A stretch of DNA of 64,000 bases. Source: Nitrosomonas sp. (lineage in GTDB: Bacteria > Pseudomonadota > Gammaproteobacteria > Burkholderiales > Nitrosomonadaceae). Location of the stretch: assembly GCA_016708955.1 (NCBI GenBank), contig JADJES010000001.1:620001-684000 (forward strand). The letters run 5' to 3'. Below are positions 8,506 to 18,155 of the stretch, in pieces. The notes below the pieces were generated by a model. That model was not told the DNA's origin, searched no databases, and worked only from the letters and a program-made list of their open reading frames with translations. The position numbers were made by a program, and so were the translations under genes. The number at the start of each line of letters is the position of its first letter. Positions within the stretch are counted from its first letter, which is position 1.

Positions 8506-8550
8506 GGGCGCTTCTAAAAATCCAAATTTCGCCACAATACTTTGTTGCTC
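8506..8550. repeat. MITE-like repeat (R3), left half, interrupted by the IS110 array
   Basis: The sequence GGGCGCTTCTAAAAATCCAA and the bases after it match the first ~45 bp of the complete copy at 50400-50540. The right half is at 13405-13497. The outer flanks on both sides are AAAA (8502-8505 and 13498-13501), a possible 4-bp target duplication of the MITE. Confidence 0.8.
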
Positions 8551-8559
8551 TAACGCACA

Positions 8560-8800
8560 TTGCAGTAGACGCCACCCCTGATCATGAAAGAAACTTTGAG
8601 GTGGGAGGTGGCGGGGAGAGGTCGCACAGATTTTTTGGTGACTTGATCCCGCACTCTAACGTGACCCGCCGAACTGACTCGAACCCCGGATTGCTTCCAT
8701 AGAGAGCGCACGTTAAACAGGCCGAAGGCAGATAATTGCCTTCAGGCATTCTCAGTTCCGGCATCCGCCGCCTTCCATTCACGAGTATAAATTGAATGGA
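8560..8800 (+). ncRNA. Candidate bridge RNA in the IS110 leader (also at about 10111-10351 and 11864-12104)
   Basis: IS110-group elements are known to encode a structured bridge RNA between the left end and the recombinase gene. This leader is the right length and place. It shows a perfect 7-bp hairpin (GAAGGCA/TGCCTTC, 8724-8743). It also holds two segments that match the element's right end, which reads CACGTTAA with the next base pair: TAACGTGA at 8657-8664 (inverted) and CACGTTAA at 8709-8716 (direct). These could be donor guides. No target guide matching the MITE was recognised. The RNA and its limits are inferred. Confidence 0.45.
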
Positions 8801-8806
8801 GGAATT

Positions 8807-10031
8807 ATGGAATTGGTCGCGCTTTACAAACGTGTTATTGGACTCGATGTGCATCAAGCACAGATTACGGCCTGCGCACTGATCGAAGAATGCGACGGTT
8901 TGATACGAATTGAGCAGCGTCAATTTGGTACATTCAAGAAAGACCGACGCGCGCTGGCGCAGTGGGTGGTTCAATTGCAGCCTGACGAAGTTGTGATGGA
9001 AAGCACCGGCATCTACTGGAAAAGTCCTTACGCGGCATTGGAGGCGGCAGGCATTCGTGCAAAAGTCGTGAACGCCCGGCATGTCAAAAATGTTCCCGGA
9101 CGCAAAACAGATATCAACGATGCACAATGGCTGGCAACGTTGTCGCGTGCCGGATTGCTGCGTGCATCGTTTATTCCGCCCGCAAAAAATGCGCGAATTG
9201 CGTTTGATTGCCCGGCAACGGCAAAAGCTGACCGGACAGCTTGCATCTGAAAAGAATCGTTTACACAAGATTCTCGCCGATGGCGGCATACGCCTGGGTG
9301 TCGTGGTCAGCGATGTTCATGGACAATCGGCCCGCGCCATGATCAAGGCGCTTATCGCAAACAAAATGCCCCAGGAGGTTTTGAAATTCGCATCACGACG
9401 GCTCAAAGCCAGCCGTGAAGAATTGTTCGATGCCTTGCAGGGAGAATTAACCGAAAGCCACCGCTTCGTGCTCAATGAATTGATGCAGCATATCGAGGAA
9501 ATCGAACAACGCATCGCTCGGTTTGACCAACGCTTGCTTGCCGGACTGGAAAGCGAACACAACTGGCTGGTGTTACTGCAAACCCTGCCCGGTGTCGATC
9601 TCATCGGCGCGGCCATGCTGCTGGTAGAAATCGGCAACAATATGGATGCCTTTGGCAGCGCGGATCGCCTGTGTTCATGGGTTGGTATCTGTCCAGGCAA
9701 TAACGAATCAGCAGGTAAGCATAAATCCGGGCGGACACGCAAAGGCAACGCTTATGTTCGTCGTCTTCTATGTGAATTTGCTCACGCTGCCAGCCGAACC
9801 ACTTCTGCTTTTAAAGCAAAGTTCAGCTCACTCATCGTGCGCCGTGGATACAAGCGCGCCATTGTGGCACTGGGACACAAAATATTACGCACCATCTTCT
9901 TCATGTTCAAGCGGCGCGAACATTACCGGGACAGCGCCACTGACTATGAGAAACTTTCGGTTCAGCGTAATGCTGCACGTTGGATCAAAACGCTGATTCA
10001 ACACGGCTTTATCAAAACAGCGCAAGCCTAA
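8807..10031 (+). pseudogene. IS110-family transposase, copy 1, frameshifted
   Basis: Identical in plan to the intact copy at 12111-13334, but the A run at about 9183-9188 has six A where copies 2 and 3 have five. The frame is lost after FIPPAK and resumes as MRELRLIARQRQK in the +1 frame to the normal stop. The upstream part carries IGLDVHQ, VVMESTGIYW and RKTDINDAQWLA; the downstream part carries LPGVDLIGAAML and PGNNESAGKHKSGRTRKGN. An A6 run could in principle be slippery, but the A5 state of the other copies makes a one-base error or mutation the simpler reading. Confidence 0.85.
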
Positions 10032-10101
10032 TTTGCGCCAATTGTTATATGGTCTTAGCTGGCCAGGATTACTTGCGCCTGTTTAGTGGTTTCTTTCACG
10101 T

Positions 10102-11650
10102 TAACGCACATTGCAGTAGACGCCACCCCTGATCATGAAAGAAACTTTGAGGTGGGAGGTGGCGGGGAGAGGTCGCACAGATTTTTTGGTGACTTGATCC
10201 CGCACTCTAACGTGACCCGCCGAACTGACTCGAACCCCGGATTGCTTCCATAGAGAGCGCACGTTAAACAGGCCGAAGGCAGATAATTGCCTTCAGGCAT
10301 TCTCAGTTCCGGCATCCGCCGCCTTCCATTCACGAGTATAAATTGAATGGAGGAATTATGGAATTGGTCGCGCTTTACAAACGTGTTATTGGACTCGATG
10401 TGCATCAAGCACAGATTACGGCCTGCGCACTGATCGAAGAATGCGACGGTTTGATACGAATTGAGCAGCGTCAATTTGGTACATTCAAGAAAGACCGACG
10501 CGCGCTGGCGCAGTGGGTGGTTCAATTGCAGCCTGACGAAGTTGTGATGGAAAGCACCGGCATCTACTGGAAAAGTCCTTACGCGGCATTGGAGGCGGCA
10601 GGCATTCTTGCAAAGTCGTGAACGCCCGGCATGTCAAAAATGTTCCCGGACGCAAAACAGATATCAACGATGCACAATGGCTGGCAACGTTGTCGCGTGC
10701 CGGATTGCTGCGTGCATCGTTTATTCCGCCCGCAAAAATGCGCGAATTGCGTTTGATTGCCCGGCAACGGCAAAAGCTGACCGGACAGCTTGCATCTGAA
10801 AAGAATCGTTTACACAAGATTCTCGCCGATGGCGGCATACGCCTGGGTGTCGTGGTCAGCGATGTTCATGGACAATCGGCCCGCGCCATGATCAAGGCGC
10901 TTATCGCAAACAAAATGCCCCAGGAGGTTTTGAAATTCGCATCACGACGGCTCAAAGCCAGCCGTGAAGAATTGTTCGATGCCTTGCAGGGAGAATTAAC
11001 CGAAAGCCACCGCTTCGTGCTCAATGAATTGATGCAGCATATCGAGGAAATCGAACAACGCATCGCTCGGTTTGACCAACGCTTGCTTGCCGGACTGGAA
11101 AGCGAACACAACTGGCTGGTGTTACTGCAAACCCTGCCCGGTGTCGATCTCATCGGCGCGGCCATGCTGCTGGTAGAAATCGGCAACAATATGGATGCCT
11201 TTGGCAGCGCGGATCGCCTGTGTTCATGGGTTGGTATCTGTCCAGGCAATAACGAATCAGCAGGTAAGCATAAATCCGGGCGGACACGCAAAGGCAACGC
11301 TTATGTTCGTCGTCTTCTATGTGAATTTGCTCACGCTGCCAGCCGAACCACTTCTGCTTTTAAAGCAAAGTTCAGCTCACTCATCGTGCGCCGTGGATAC
11401 AAGCGCGCCATTGTGGCACTGGGACACAAAATATTACGCACCATCTTCTTCATGTTCAAGCGGCGCGAACATTACCGGGACAGCGCCACTGACTATGAGA
11501 AACTTTCGGTTCAGCGTAATGCTGCACGTTGGATCAAAACGCTGATTCAACACGGCTTTATCAAAACAGCGCAAGCCTAATTTGCGCCAATTGTTATATG
11601 GTCTTAGCTGGCCAGGATTACTTGCGCCTGTTTAGTGGTTTCTTTCACGT
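10102..11650 (+). mobile_element. IS110-family element, copy 2 (head-to-tail with copy 1)
   Basis: This copy begins directly after the last base of copy 1, so the right end of one element abuts the left end of the next (CACGT then TAACGCAC). That is the junction expected of a circular IS110 intermediate or a tandem dimer. It is 1549 bp. It differs from copy 1 by a G-to-T change and one lost A near 10613-10616, and by the A5 run. It is followed by the duplicated flank F2. Confidence 0.9.
10358..11580 (+). pseudogene. IS110-family transposase, copy 2, frameshifted
   Basis: The ATG at 10358 opens the normal MELVALYKRVIGLDVHQ. One A is missing around 10613-10616 (GCAAAGTCG where copies 1 and 3 have GCAAAAGTCG), which stops the frame at 10621. 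The rest of the protein, from VVNARHVKNVPGRKTDIND onward, is intact in another frame to 11580. All catalytic motifs are present in the two pieces. A single-base repair would restore a 407-residue protein. Confidence 0.85.
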
Positions 11651-11651
11651 T

Positions 11652-11855
11652 AAATAGTGCCAGCCTATTTCATAGAACCGGCTGGAACTGTTGACAGGGC
11701 TTTAGAATGCTGCGGGTATTTAAGGAATCTTTGAATAACTGTCATTTCGAGTATAGCGAGAAATCTATATTGTTGATTGCCAAAGACCCCCACTACGTTC
11801 GGAATGACAAAGGGCGCTTCTAAAATCCAAATTTCGCCACAATACTTTGTTGCTC
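11652..11855. repeat. Flank duplicated within the IS110 array, copy F2
   Basis: Direct duplicate of 8344-8550, lying between IS110 copies 2 and 3. Base substitutions are absent; only three homopolymers are each one base shorter. It includes repeat R1 and the left half of the MITE. Confidence 0.9.
11740..11809. repeat. Dispersed palindromic repeat (R1), copy C
   Basis: Same as 8432-8502 apart from one missing C; it was carried along with the duplicated flank. Confidence 0.75.
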
Positions 11856-13404
11856 TAACGCACATTGCAGTAGACGCCACCCTGATCATGAAAGAAACTT
11901 TGAGGTGGGAGGTGGCGGGGAGAGGTCGCACAGATTTTTTGGTGACTTGATCCCGCACTCTAACGTGACCCGCCGAACTGACTCGAACCCTGGATTGCTT
12001 CCATAGAGAGCGCACGTTAAACAGGCCGAAGGCAGATAATTGCCTTCAGGCATTTTCAGTTCCGGCATCCGCCGCCTTCCATTCACGAGTATAAATTGAA
12101 TGGAGGAATTATGGAATTGGTCGCGCTTTACAAACGTGTTATTGGACTCGATGTGCATCAAGCACAGATTACGGCCTGCGCACTGATCGAAGAATGCGAC
12201 GGTTTGATACGAATTGAGCAGCGTCAATTTGGTACATTCAAGAAAGACCGACGCGCGCTGGCGCAGTGGGTGGTTCAATTGCAGCCTGACGAAGTTGTGA
12301 TGGAAAGCACCGGCATCTACTGGAAAAGTCCTTACGCGGCATTGGAGGCGGCAGACATTCGTGCAAAAGTCGTGAACGCCCGGCATGTCAAAAATGTTCC
12401 CGGACGCAAAACAGATATCAACGATGCACAATGGCTGGCAACGTTGTCGCGTGCCGGATTGCTGCGTGCATCGTTTATTCCGCCCGCAAAAATGCGCGAA
12501 TTGCGTTTGATTGCCCGGCAACGGCAAAAGCTGACCGGACAGCTTGCATCTGAAAAGAATCGTTTACACAAGATTCTCGCCGATGGCGGCATACGCCTGG
12601 GTGTCGTGGTCAGCGATGTTCATGGACAATCGGCCCGCGCCATGATCAAGGCGCTTATCGCAAACAAAATGCCCCAGGAGGTTTTGAAATTCGCATCACG
12701 ACGGCTCAAAGCCAGCCGTGAAGAATTGTTCGATGCCTTGCAGGGAGAATTAACCGAAAGCCACCGCTTCGTGCTCAATGAATTGATGCAGCATATCGAG
12801 GAAATCGAACAACGCATCGCTCGGTTTGACCAACGCTTGCTTGCCGGACTGGAAAGCGAACACAACTGGCTGGTGTTACTGCAAACTCTGCCCGGTGTCG
12901 ATCTCATCGGCGCGGCCATGCTGCTGGTAGAAATCGGCAACAATATGGATGCCTTTGGCAGCGCGGATCGCCTGTGTTCATGGGTTGGTATCTGTCCAGG
13001 CAATAACGAATCAGCAGGTAAGCATAAATCCGGGCGGACACGCAAAGGCAACGCTTATGTTCGTCGTCTTCTATGTGAATTTGCTCACGCTGCCAGCCGA
13101 ACCACTTCTGCTTTTAAAGCAAAGTTCAGCTCACTCATCGTGCGCCGTGGATACAAGCGCGCCATTGTGGCACTGGGACACAAAATATTACGCACCATCT
13201 TCTTCATGTTCAAGCGGCGCCAACATTACCGGGACAGCGCCACTGACTATGAGAAACTTTCGGTTCAGCGTAATGCTGCACGTTGGATCAAAACGCTGAT
13301 TCAACACGGCTTTATCAAAACAGCGCAAGCCTAATTTGCGCCAATTGTTATATGGTCTTAGCTGGCCAGGATTACTTGCGCCTGTTTAGTGGTTTCTTTC
13401 ACGT
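11856..13404 (+). mobile_element. IS110-family element, copy 3 (intact transposase)
   Basis: 1549 bp with the same ends as copies 1 and 2. It shows several substitutions against both, for example AACCC to AACTC near 12886 and a G-to-C change giving RRQH for RREH near 13221, so it is the most diverged copy. Its right end joins the right half of the MITE repeat. TAA is present at both outer junctions and at the copy 1/copy 2 junction, consistent with a duplicated short core. Confidence 0.9.
12111..13334 (+). CDS. IS110-family DEDD transposase (recombinase), intact copy
   Basis: A 407-residue protein starting at ATG 12111, with GGAGG nine bases upstream. The N-terminal RuvC-like DEDD domain shows IGLDVHQ (residue 10 region), VVMESTGIYW (near 64) and GRKTDINDAQWLA (near 100). 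The C-terminal Tnp domain shows LQTLPGVDLIGAAMLLVEIG (near 262) and SWVGICPGNNESAGKHKSG with the candidate nucleophilic serine. A coiled-coil stretch joins the two. It would catalyse RNA-guided insertion and excision through a circular intermediate. The arm CCTTCCATTC can pair with the ribosome site GAATGGAGG just upstream, which may limit translation from read-through transcripts. Confidence 0.93.
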   Translation: MELVALYKRVIGLDVHQAQITACALIEECDGLIRIEQRQFGTFKKDRRALAQWVVQLQPDEVVMESTGIYWKSPYAALEAADIRAKVVNARHVKNVPGRKTDINDAQWLATLSRAGLLRASFIPPAKMRELRLIARQRQKLTGQLASEKNRLHKILADGGIRLGVVVSDVHGQSARAMIKALIANKMPQEVLKFASRRLKASREELFDALQGELTESHRFVLNELMQHIEEIEQRIARFDQRLLAGLESEHNWLVLLQTLPGVDLIGAAMLLVEIGNNMDAFGSADRLCSWVGICPGNNESAGKHKSGRTRKGNAYVRRLLCEFAHAASRTTSAFKAKFSSLIVRRGYKRAIVALGHKILRTIFFMFKRRQHYRDSATDYEKLSVQRNAARWIKTLIQHGFIKTAQA

Positions 13405-13497
13405 TAAAATGTTTCCTTACATATCATACATATGCTGCGTAACTATTTTGTTCTCATGCTTCGTTTTGTTTAGAACTTTGAATTTTTAGAGGTGCTC
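13405..13497. repeat. MITE-like repeat (R3), right half
   Basis: Matches the right part of the complete repeat at 50400-50540, including TTTCCTTACATATCAT, CGTTTTGTTTAGAACTTTG and the closing terminal repeat that ends AGGTGCTC. With the left half at 8506-8550 it reconstitutes one repeat split by the IS110 array. Confidence 0.8.
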
Positions 13498-13544
13498 AAA
13501 AGTAAGTAATTCAGAGATTCATTAGAAAGCGGAAAATATGGGAT

Positions 13545-14009
13545 TTAATCGTTTTTGTGTTTTTTTACAAATGACTGAATAGTGTTTTTTAGCTCGGAAT
13601 CAGGCAGTGTTGTAGCTAATCGACTTAAACAATCTTTTCCGGTCTGACTCAATTTTAATTTTTTCTTGGTATATCCTTTATCTGCAAGTGTTTTTGTATT
13701 TTTTGCAAAGTTATGTGCTTGCACCAAAATTTGAATTGAAGTAACTTCCCATCCTAGTTCCTGTAGTTTGAGCAGCATTGAGGGCGAAATTTGCTTAAGT
13801 TTTGAAGCAATAGCGCCATTCTCAGCCATTATTGTCAGTTTGCCATTCGAAGTCCGACTCAAGACGCAATGCTGGGCTAATTGCGCGGGAACAAGTTTAG
13901 AGAAGATGAGTTGATCTGCATATAATTGATGAGCCAAAGAGAATAAGTTTTCATATTCAGGCGTCTTGCCAAGAAGATTAAGATAAGAATTAACTTTATA
14001 AGAGGTCAT
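13545..14009 (-). CDS. DUF721/DciA-like protein
   Basis: A 154-residue protein resembling the DciA (DUF721) group, whose members load or assist the replicative helicase DnaB where DnaC is absent. The N-terminal half has the KH-like pattern (LVPAQLAQHCVLSRTSNGKL, then TIMAENGAIASKLKQ), followed by a basic C-terminal tail. Supporting context: in many proteobacteria this gene lies beside an M23 peptidase gene and secA, as here, divergently transcribed with a 35-nt gap. The function is taken from the family. The match is by motif pattern and synteny, so moderate confidence. Confidence 0.65.
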   Translation of the reverse strand: MTSYKVNSYLNLLGKTPEYENLFSLAHQLYADQLIFSKLVPAQLAQHCVLSRTSNGKLTIMAENGAIASKLKQISPSMLLKLQELGWEVTSIQILVQAHNFAKNTKTLADKGYTKKKLKLSQTGKDCLSRLATTLPDSELKNTIQSFVKKHKND

Positions 14010-14044
14010 ATGGTTATTTAAAAAATATCCAATGAATAAAAAAT

Positions 14045-14962
14045 ATGAATATTATTTTTATTTCTGATAAATCAGAACGAGCGAGAAAGATAACATTAAC
14101 CAGGCTACACATTACATTATTAATAAGTGCTTTTCTATTCGTTATCGTAACATTAGCATTAAGTTTAAACTTTTTTTCATTGCGCTACGCTGACAGGGTC
14201 GATGCGCCAGTTTTAAGAGCGGTATTAGTCAATCCTCAAGAGGAAAGACATCAAAAAATTCAGGCCCATTTGCAAGATAATCTAAATATCATGGCCATTA
14301 AATTGGGACAAATGCAGGCGCAATTATTACGCTTAGATGCCCTGGGTGAACGTTTGGCAGAGTCTTCTGGCATTAAGTCGCGAGATTTCTTATTTAATGA
14401 AGTGCCGGGGCAAGGCGGCGTACTGACTGAGCATTCGTCTGAAGAATTAACATTTACTGAATTTAATCATAAGCTCCAGGAATTATCCAATATGTTGGAT
14501 GAAAGGACGGATAAACTGGGCGCATTAGATTCTTTATTGCGTCATGACCGATTAACAAAATATGTTCTGCCTTCTGAAATGCCAGTTGATACAGATTGGT
14601 ATTCTTCCGGATATGGATACCGAATTGATCCATTTACAGGGAAGAGAGCATTTCATGAAGGTGTAGATTTTTCTGCTGAGGTAGGCACACCGATAAAAGC
14701 TGCGGCCGGTGGCGTTGTGGTCTTTTCAGATCGGCATCCTGAATATGGTAATATGATCGAGATTGATCATGGAGATAACTTGGTGAGTCGTTATGCGCAC
14801 GCGTCGAAACGTTTGGTGGAACTGGGGCAGGTCGTATTGCAGGGGCAGAAGATAGCTGAAGTGGGTAATACGGGACGCTCTACAGGAGCGCATCTGCATT
14901 TCGAGATTAGACATAGAGACAAACCGCTTAATCCATCCAAGTTTTTGAAAAAAACGAGCTAA
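14045..14962 (+). CDS. M23-family (LytM/NlpD-type) peptidoglycan metallopeptidase
   Basis: A 305-residue envelope protein with one membrane anchor at about residues 22-44 and a coiled-coil region at about 65-170. The C-terminal M23 domain shows the zinc motif HEGVDF (H-x(3)-D, near residue 205) and HLHFEIRHRDKPLNPSKFL at the end. These residues indicate an active endopeptidase rather than a degenerate LytM. It would cut or remodel peptidoglycan cross-links in the periplasm. It lies upstream of secA, the same neighbourhood as in many betaproteobacteria. The ATG at 14045 is the first possible start. Confidence 0.88.
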   Translation: MNIIFISDKSERARKITLTRLHITLLISAFLFVIVTLALSLNFFSLRYADRVDAPVLRAVLVNPQEERHQKIQAHLQDNLNIMAIKLGQMQAQLLRLDALGERLAESSGIKSRDFLFNEVPGQGGVLTEHSSEELTFTEFNHKLQELSNMLDERTDKLGALDSLLRHDRLTKYVLPSEMPVDTDWYSSGYGYRIDPFTGKRAFHEGVDFSAEVGTPIKAAAGGVVVFSDRHPEYGNMIEIDHGDNLVSRYAHASKRLVELGQVVLQGQKIAEVGNTGRSTGAHLHFEIRHRDKPLNPSKFLKKTS

Positions 14963-15141
14963 TCCGAATTTTAGAGCTGCTGATTATGTATGTATGCTTT
15001 TTGTTGAGTATTCTTCAGCCCATCGTGCGCAATTTAAATATAGAGTAGCCTCCGGCGGTGAGTTTTGTTTTATGCCAAGAGATTTTAGTTCACCCTATAA
15101 ATGTTATAAATTTAGTTGATAATTCATTAAAGTATTTTTGC

Positions 15142-15172
15142 GGGTGAGGTAAAATCTCACCCTTTGTTTTTT
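15142..15172 (+). terminator. Hairpin with U-tract upstream of secA
   Basis: GGGTGAG and CTCACCC form a perfect 7-bp stem around GTAAAAT, followed at once by TTTGTTTTTT. This is a textbook intrinsic terminator. It lies 180 nt after the M23 gene and 36 nt before the secA ATG, so it either ends the M23 transcript or acts as an attenuator in the secA leader. Confidence 0.75.
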
Positions 15173-15207
15173 AAACTAATTGTTTAAATAGAATTTCTAG
15201 AGGCATT

Positions 15208-17940
15208 ATGCTAAGTAATCTACTTAAGAAGATTTTTGGTAGCCGTAATGACCGGATGGTTAAGCAGTATTCTCAAGCCGTGCGCGTTATTAACGAAATG
15301 GAATCAGCTATCGCAGGTTTGTCGGATACTGAATTACGTGCCAAAACAGATGAGTTCAAGCAACGCATTCATAATGGAGAATCTTTGGATGTGTTATTAC
15401 CAGAAGCATTCGCCGTGGTTCGCGAAGTCGGTAAACGGGTTCTGGAAATGCGCCATTTTGATGTGCAGCTTATCGGCGGTATGGTCTTGCATGAGGGCAA
15501 GATTGCTGAGATGCGTACTGGTGAGGGTAAAACCCTCATGGCAACTTTACCCGCATATCTGAATGCGTTGGCAGGTAAAGGTGTGCACATCGTCACTGTG
15601 AATGATTATTTGGCAAAGCGCGATGCAGATTGGATGGGGAGAATTTATCAATTTCTCGGAATGAGCGTGGGTGTGATCTATGCACAGATGCCGCATAGTG
15701 ATAAGCAGGCTGCTTATGCTGCAGATATTACTTATGGCACCAATAACGAGTATGGCTTTGATTATTTGCGCGATAATATGGTGGCGCATGCTTATGAGCG
15801 TGTGCAACGGTTACTCAATTTTGCAATTGTGGATGAAGTGGATTCAATTCTGATTGATGAGGCACGAACGCCGTTGATTATTTCGGGTCAAGCAGAAGGC
15901 GATACGGAAATATATGTGCGTATTAATGCGCTGATTCCTAAGCTGATACGCCAGGAAACAGAAGATAGTCCAGGTGACTATAGTGTGGATGAAAAATCTC
16001 ACCAGGTTACGCTTAGCGAAGCGGGTTTTGAGCATTCAGAGAAGTTGCTGGCAACAGCCGGCTTACTGAAATCAGGAACCAGTCTTTATGATCCAGCTAA
16101 TATCAATTTGATACATCATCTGAATGCGGGATTACGTGCACATAACTTATATTTTCTCGATCAAAATTATGTCGTACAGAATGGTGAAGTAATTATTGTT
16201 GACGAGTTTACCGGTCGTCTGATGGCTGGTCGCCGCTGGTCCGATGGATTACATCAGGCTGTAGAGGCGAAAGAAGGCGTTGCAATTCAGAAAGAGAACC
16301 AGACCCTTGCTTCTATAACTTTTCAAAATTATTTTCGTATGTATCAGAGATTATCCGGTATGACCGGAACTGCTGATACCGAGGCTGCAGAGTTCCAGCA
16401 AATCTATGGATTGGAGACGGTTATCATTCCAACGCATCGTCCGATGATTCGTGATGATCGTATGGATCAGGTGTTTCGTACAACGAAAGAAAAAAATGAG
16501 GCAATTATTCAAGGAATCAAGGAATGTTATGAACATGGGCAACCAGTTTTGGTGGGTACCACATCCATTGAAAATAATGAGTTGTTGTCCAAGCTGCTGG
16601 AAAGGGAGAAGTTGCCGCATCAGGTTTTGAATGCCAAGCAGCATGCGAGTGAAGCGGGTATTGTTGTGCAAGCTGGCCGGCCTAAAATGATTACCATTGC
16701 AACGAATATGGCGGGTCGTGGTACGGATATTGTGTTGGGTGGTAATCCGGAACCGGAAATTGAGCGTATACGACATGATGAGAAACTGAATGAAGAGGAA
16801 AAAGAAAAGCAGATTAATGAAGCTTATGCGAGATGGAAGGTAGCTCATGAAGAGGTTCTGAGTAAAGGCGGCCTGCACATTATCGGTACTGAGCGACATG
16901 AGTCTCGTCGAGTGGACAATCAGTTGCGTGGACGTTCAGGTCGGCAAGGGGATCCAGGATCCAGTCGTTTTTATCTTTCACTTGAGGATCCTTTGCTACG
17001 TATATTTGCGTCAGATCGTGTCGCTAATATTATGACGCGTCTCAAAATGCCCGAAGGAGAAGCTATTGAGCATCCTTGGGTTACTCGTGCTATTGAAAAT
17101 GCTCAGCGTAAAGTCGAGGCGAGAAATTTTGATATGCGTAAGCAACTGCTCGAATTTGATGATGTGGCTAATGATCAGCGTAATGTGATTTATCAGCAGC
17201 GTAATGAATTATTAGAAGAAAATCATGATATTTCGGAAACAATCACAGCAATTCGTGAGAATGTTTTAAGTAATCTTTTCAGCTTATATATTCCACCCCA
17301 AAGTGTTGAAGAGCAATGGGATGTACAGGGTTTGGAAAAAGCGCTTGCGGCGGATTATCAGTTGCATTTTCCTTTGCGTGAATGGCTCGAAAAAGAACCA
17401 GAATTACACGAAGAAAACTTGTTTGAGCGTATTGTTGACCTGGCAAATGAGCAATATCAAGAGAAAGTGGAAAAGGTTGGCGCTGAGCCAATGCATCACT
17501 ATGAGCGTGCTGTAATGCTGCAAAGCTTGGATTCGCATTGGCGGGAACATCTGGCGGCATTGGATCATTTGCGCCAGGGTATCCACTTGCGTGGTTACGC
17601 ACAGAAAAATCCAAAGCAGGAATATAAACGCGAAGCTTTTGAGCTTTTTACCAATATGCTCGAAGAGATAAAGAGCGAGGTTTCAAAAATACTTTTAACA
17701 GTGCAAATAAAGAGTGAGCAGCAAGTAGAAGCAGTGGCAGAGTCACTAAGATCGCCGGAAAATATACAATTTCATCATGATTCCTACCAGGAATCCCCGG
17801 CCGAGGAAGCCGAGTACGAGCGAATTCAAGATGAGAAAGTTCAGCCTTTTGTGCGCCAAAACGAAAAAGTTGGCCGTAACCAATTGTGTCCTTGTGGTTC
17901 CGGTAAAAAATATAAGCAGTGCCATGGAAAGGTTAAATAG
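15208..17940 (+). CDS. secA: Preprotein translocase ATPase SecA
   Basis: SecA drives Sec-dependent export through SecYEG by ATP hydrolysis. The 910-residue protein is full length. It has [20 protein letters not shown] (Walker A, near residue 102), [20 protein letters not shown] (DEAD-like Walker B, near 210), the preprotein cross-linking domain, [18 protein letters not shown] (motif V region, near 495) and [15 protein letters not shown] (motif VI). The C-terminal zinc tail [14 protein letters not shown] binds SecB and lipids. The ATG at 15208 follows a GAGG site. No lesion was seen. Confidence 0.98.
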   Translation: MLSNLLKKIFGSRNDRMVKQYSQAVRVINEMESAIAGLSDTELRAKTDEFKQRIHNGESLDVLLPEAFAVVREVGKRVLEMRHFDVQLIGGMVLHEGKIAEMRTGEGKTLMATLPAYLNALAGKGVHIVTVNDYLAKRDADWMGRIYQFLGMSVGVIYAQMPHSDKQAAYAADITYGTNNEYGFDYLRDNMVAHAYERVQRLLNFAIVDEVDSILIDEARTPLIISGQAEGDTEIYVRINALIPKLIRQETEDSPGDYSVDEKSHQVTLSEAGFEHSEKLLATAGLLKSGTSLYDPANINLIHHLNAGLRAHNLYFLDQNYVVQNGEVIIVDEFTGRLMAGRRWSDGLHQAVEAKEGVAIQKENQTLASITFQNYFRMYQRLSGMTGTADTEAAEFQQIYGLETVIIPTHRPMIRDDRMDQVFRTTKEKNEAIIQGIKECYEHGQPVLVGTTSIENNELLSKLLEREKLPHQVLNAKQHASEAGIVVQAGRPKMITIATNMAGRGTDIVLGGNPEPEIERIRHDEKLNEEEKEKQINEAYARWKVAHEEVLSKGGLHIIGTERHESRRVDNQLRGRSGRQGDPGSSRFYLSLEDPLLRIFASDRVANIMTRLKMPEGEAIEHPWVTRAIENAQRKVEARNFDMRKQLLEFDDVANDQRNVIYQQRNELLEENHDISETITAIRENVLSNLFSLYIPPQSVEEQWDVQGLEKALAADYQLHFPLREWLEKEPELHEENLFERIVDLANEQYQEKVEKVGAEPMHHYERAVMLQSLDSHWREHLAALDHLRQGIHLRGYAQKNPKQEYKREAFELFTNMLEEIKSEVSKILLTVQIKSEQQVEAVAESLRSPENIQFHHDSYQESPAEEAEYERIQDEKVQPFVRQNEKVGRNQLCPCGSGKKYKQCHGKVK

Positions 17941-17989
17941 TTACTCAAGAAAGAAGGTTGCCATGTGTGTATTTTGGTAGCTTTCTCCA

Positions 17990-18039
17990 TTGAAATACTT
18001 TTAAGTTCACTATAATCCTTAATAGGGTTATGGTATACT
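17990..18039 (+). promoter_or_regulatory. Possible promoter region of petABC
   Basis: TTGAAA (17990-17995) precedes TATAAT (18011-18016) with a 15-bp spacer, and a second -10-like TATACT lies at 18034-18039. Spacing is short for the first pair and no good -35 serves the second, so this is a weak assignment. It lies about 120-150 nt upstream of petA in a 215-bp gap. Confidence 0.35.
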
Positions 18040-18155
18040 GCGCGCTTTTGTATTTTATAGTTTGTAAATTTGCCCGTGAAATGGTGGGAAGTAGATAAAT
18101 TAACCTTTTTATTGATAGTCTTACATGAAAAATATAACTGATGGAATAGTCGAAT

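Larger units (their letters stand above)
8344..8550. repeat. Flank duplicated with the IS110 array, copy F1
   Basis: These 207 bp recur at 11652-11855 (204 bp). The only differences are three one-base losses in homopolymers (C6 to C5, A4 to A3, A5 to A4). The block contains repeat R1 (8432-8502) and the left half of a MITE-like repeat (8506-8550). The right edge of both copies is the left end of an IS110 element. Confidence 0.9.
8551..10101 (+). mobile_element. IS110-family element, copy 1
   Basis: Boundaries come from comparing the three copies: the element starts TAACGCACATTGCAG and ends GGTTTCTTTCACGT. It is 1551 bp, against 1549 bp for copies 2 and 3. It has no terminal inverted repeats, one DEDD-type transposase gene, a ~255-bp noncoding leader and a ~70-bp noncoding tail. 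That is the IS110-group plan, with the long noncoding end upstream of the gene. Copy 2 follows with no intervening DNA. Confidence 0.9.

Noticed and set aside
9183..9188. Programmed frameshift in an A6 run to express IS110 copy 1 transposase
   Set aside because: Copies 2 and 3 have A5 and read straight through, and IS110 transposases are not known to need frameshifting. A one-base difference is the simpler reading.
8582..9289. Long antisense frame (235 codons) across IS110, also in copies 2 and 3
   Set aside because: It lies opposite the leader and transposase, and has no family pattern (Cys/Arg-rich). Its repetition only reflects repeated DNA.
8344..13404. Tandem direct repeats as a possible CRISPR array
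   Set aside because: The repeat units are 1.5-kb IS copies and a 0.2-kb flank, with no short regular repeat-spacer pattern. No cas genes are present.
17279..17614. Open frame antisense to secA
   Set aside because: Shadow frame opposite SecA; no recognisable domain or ribosome site.
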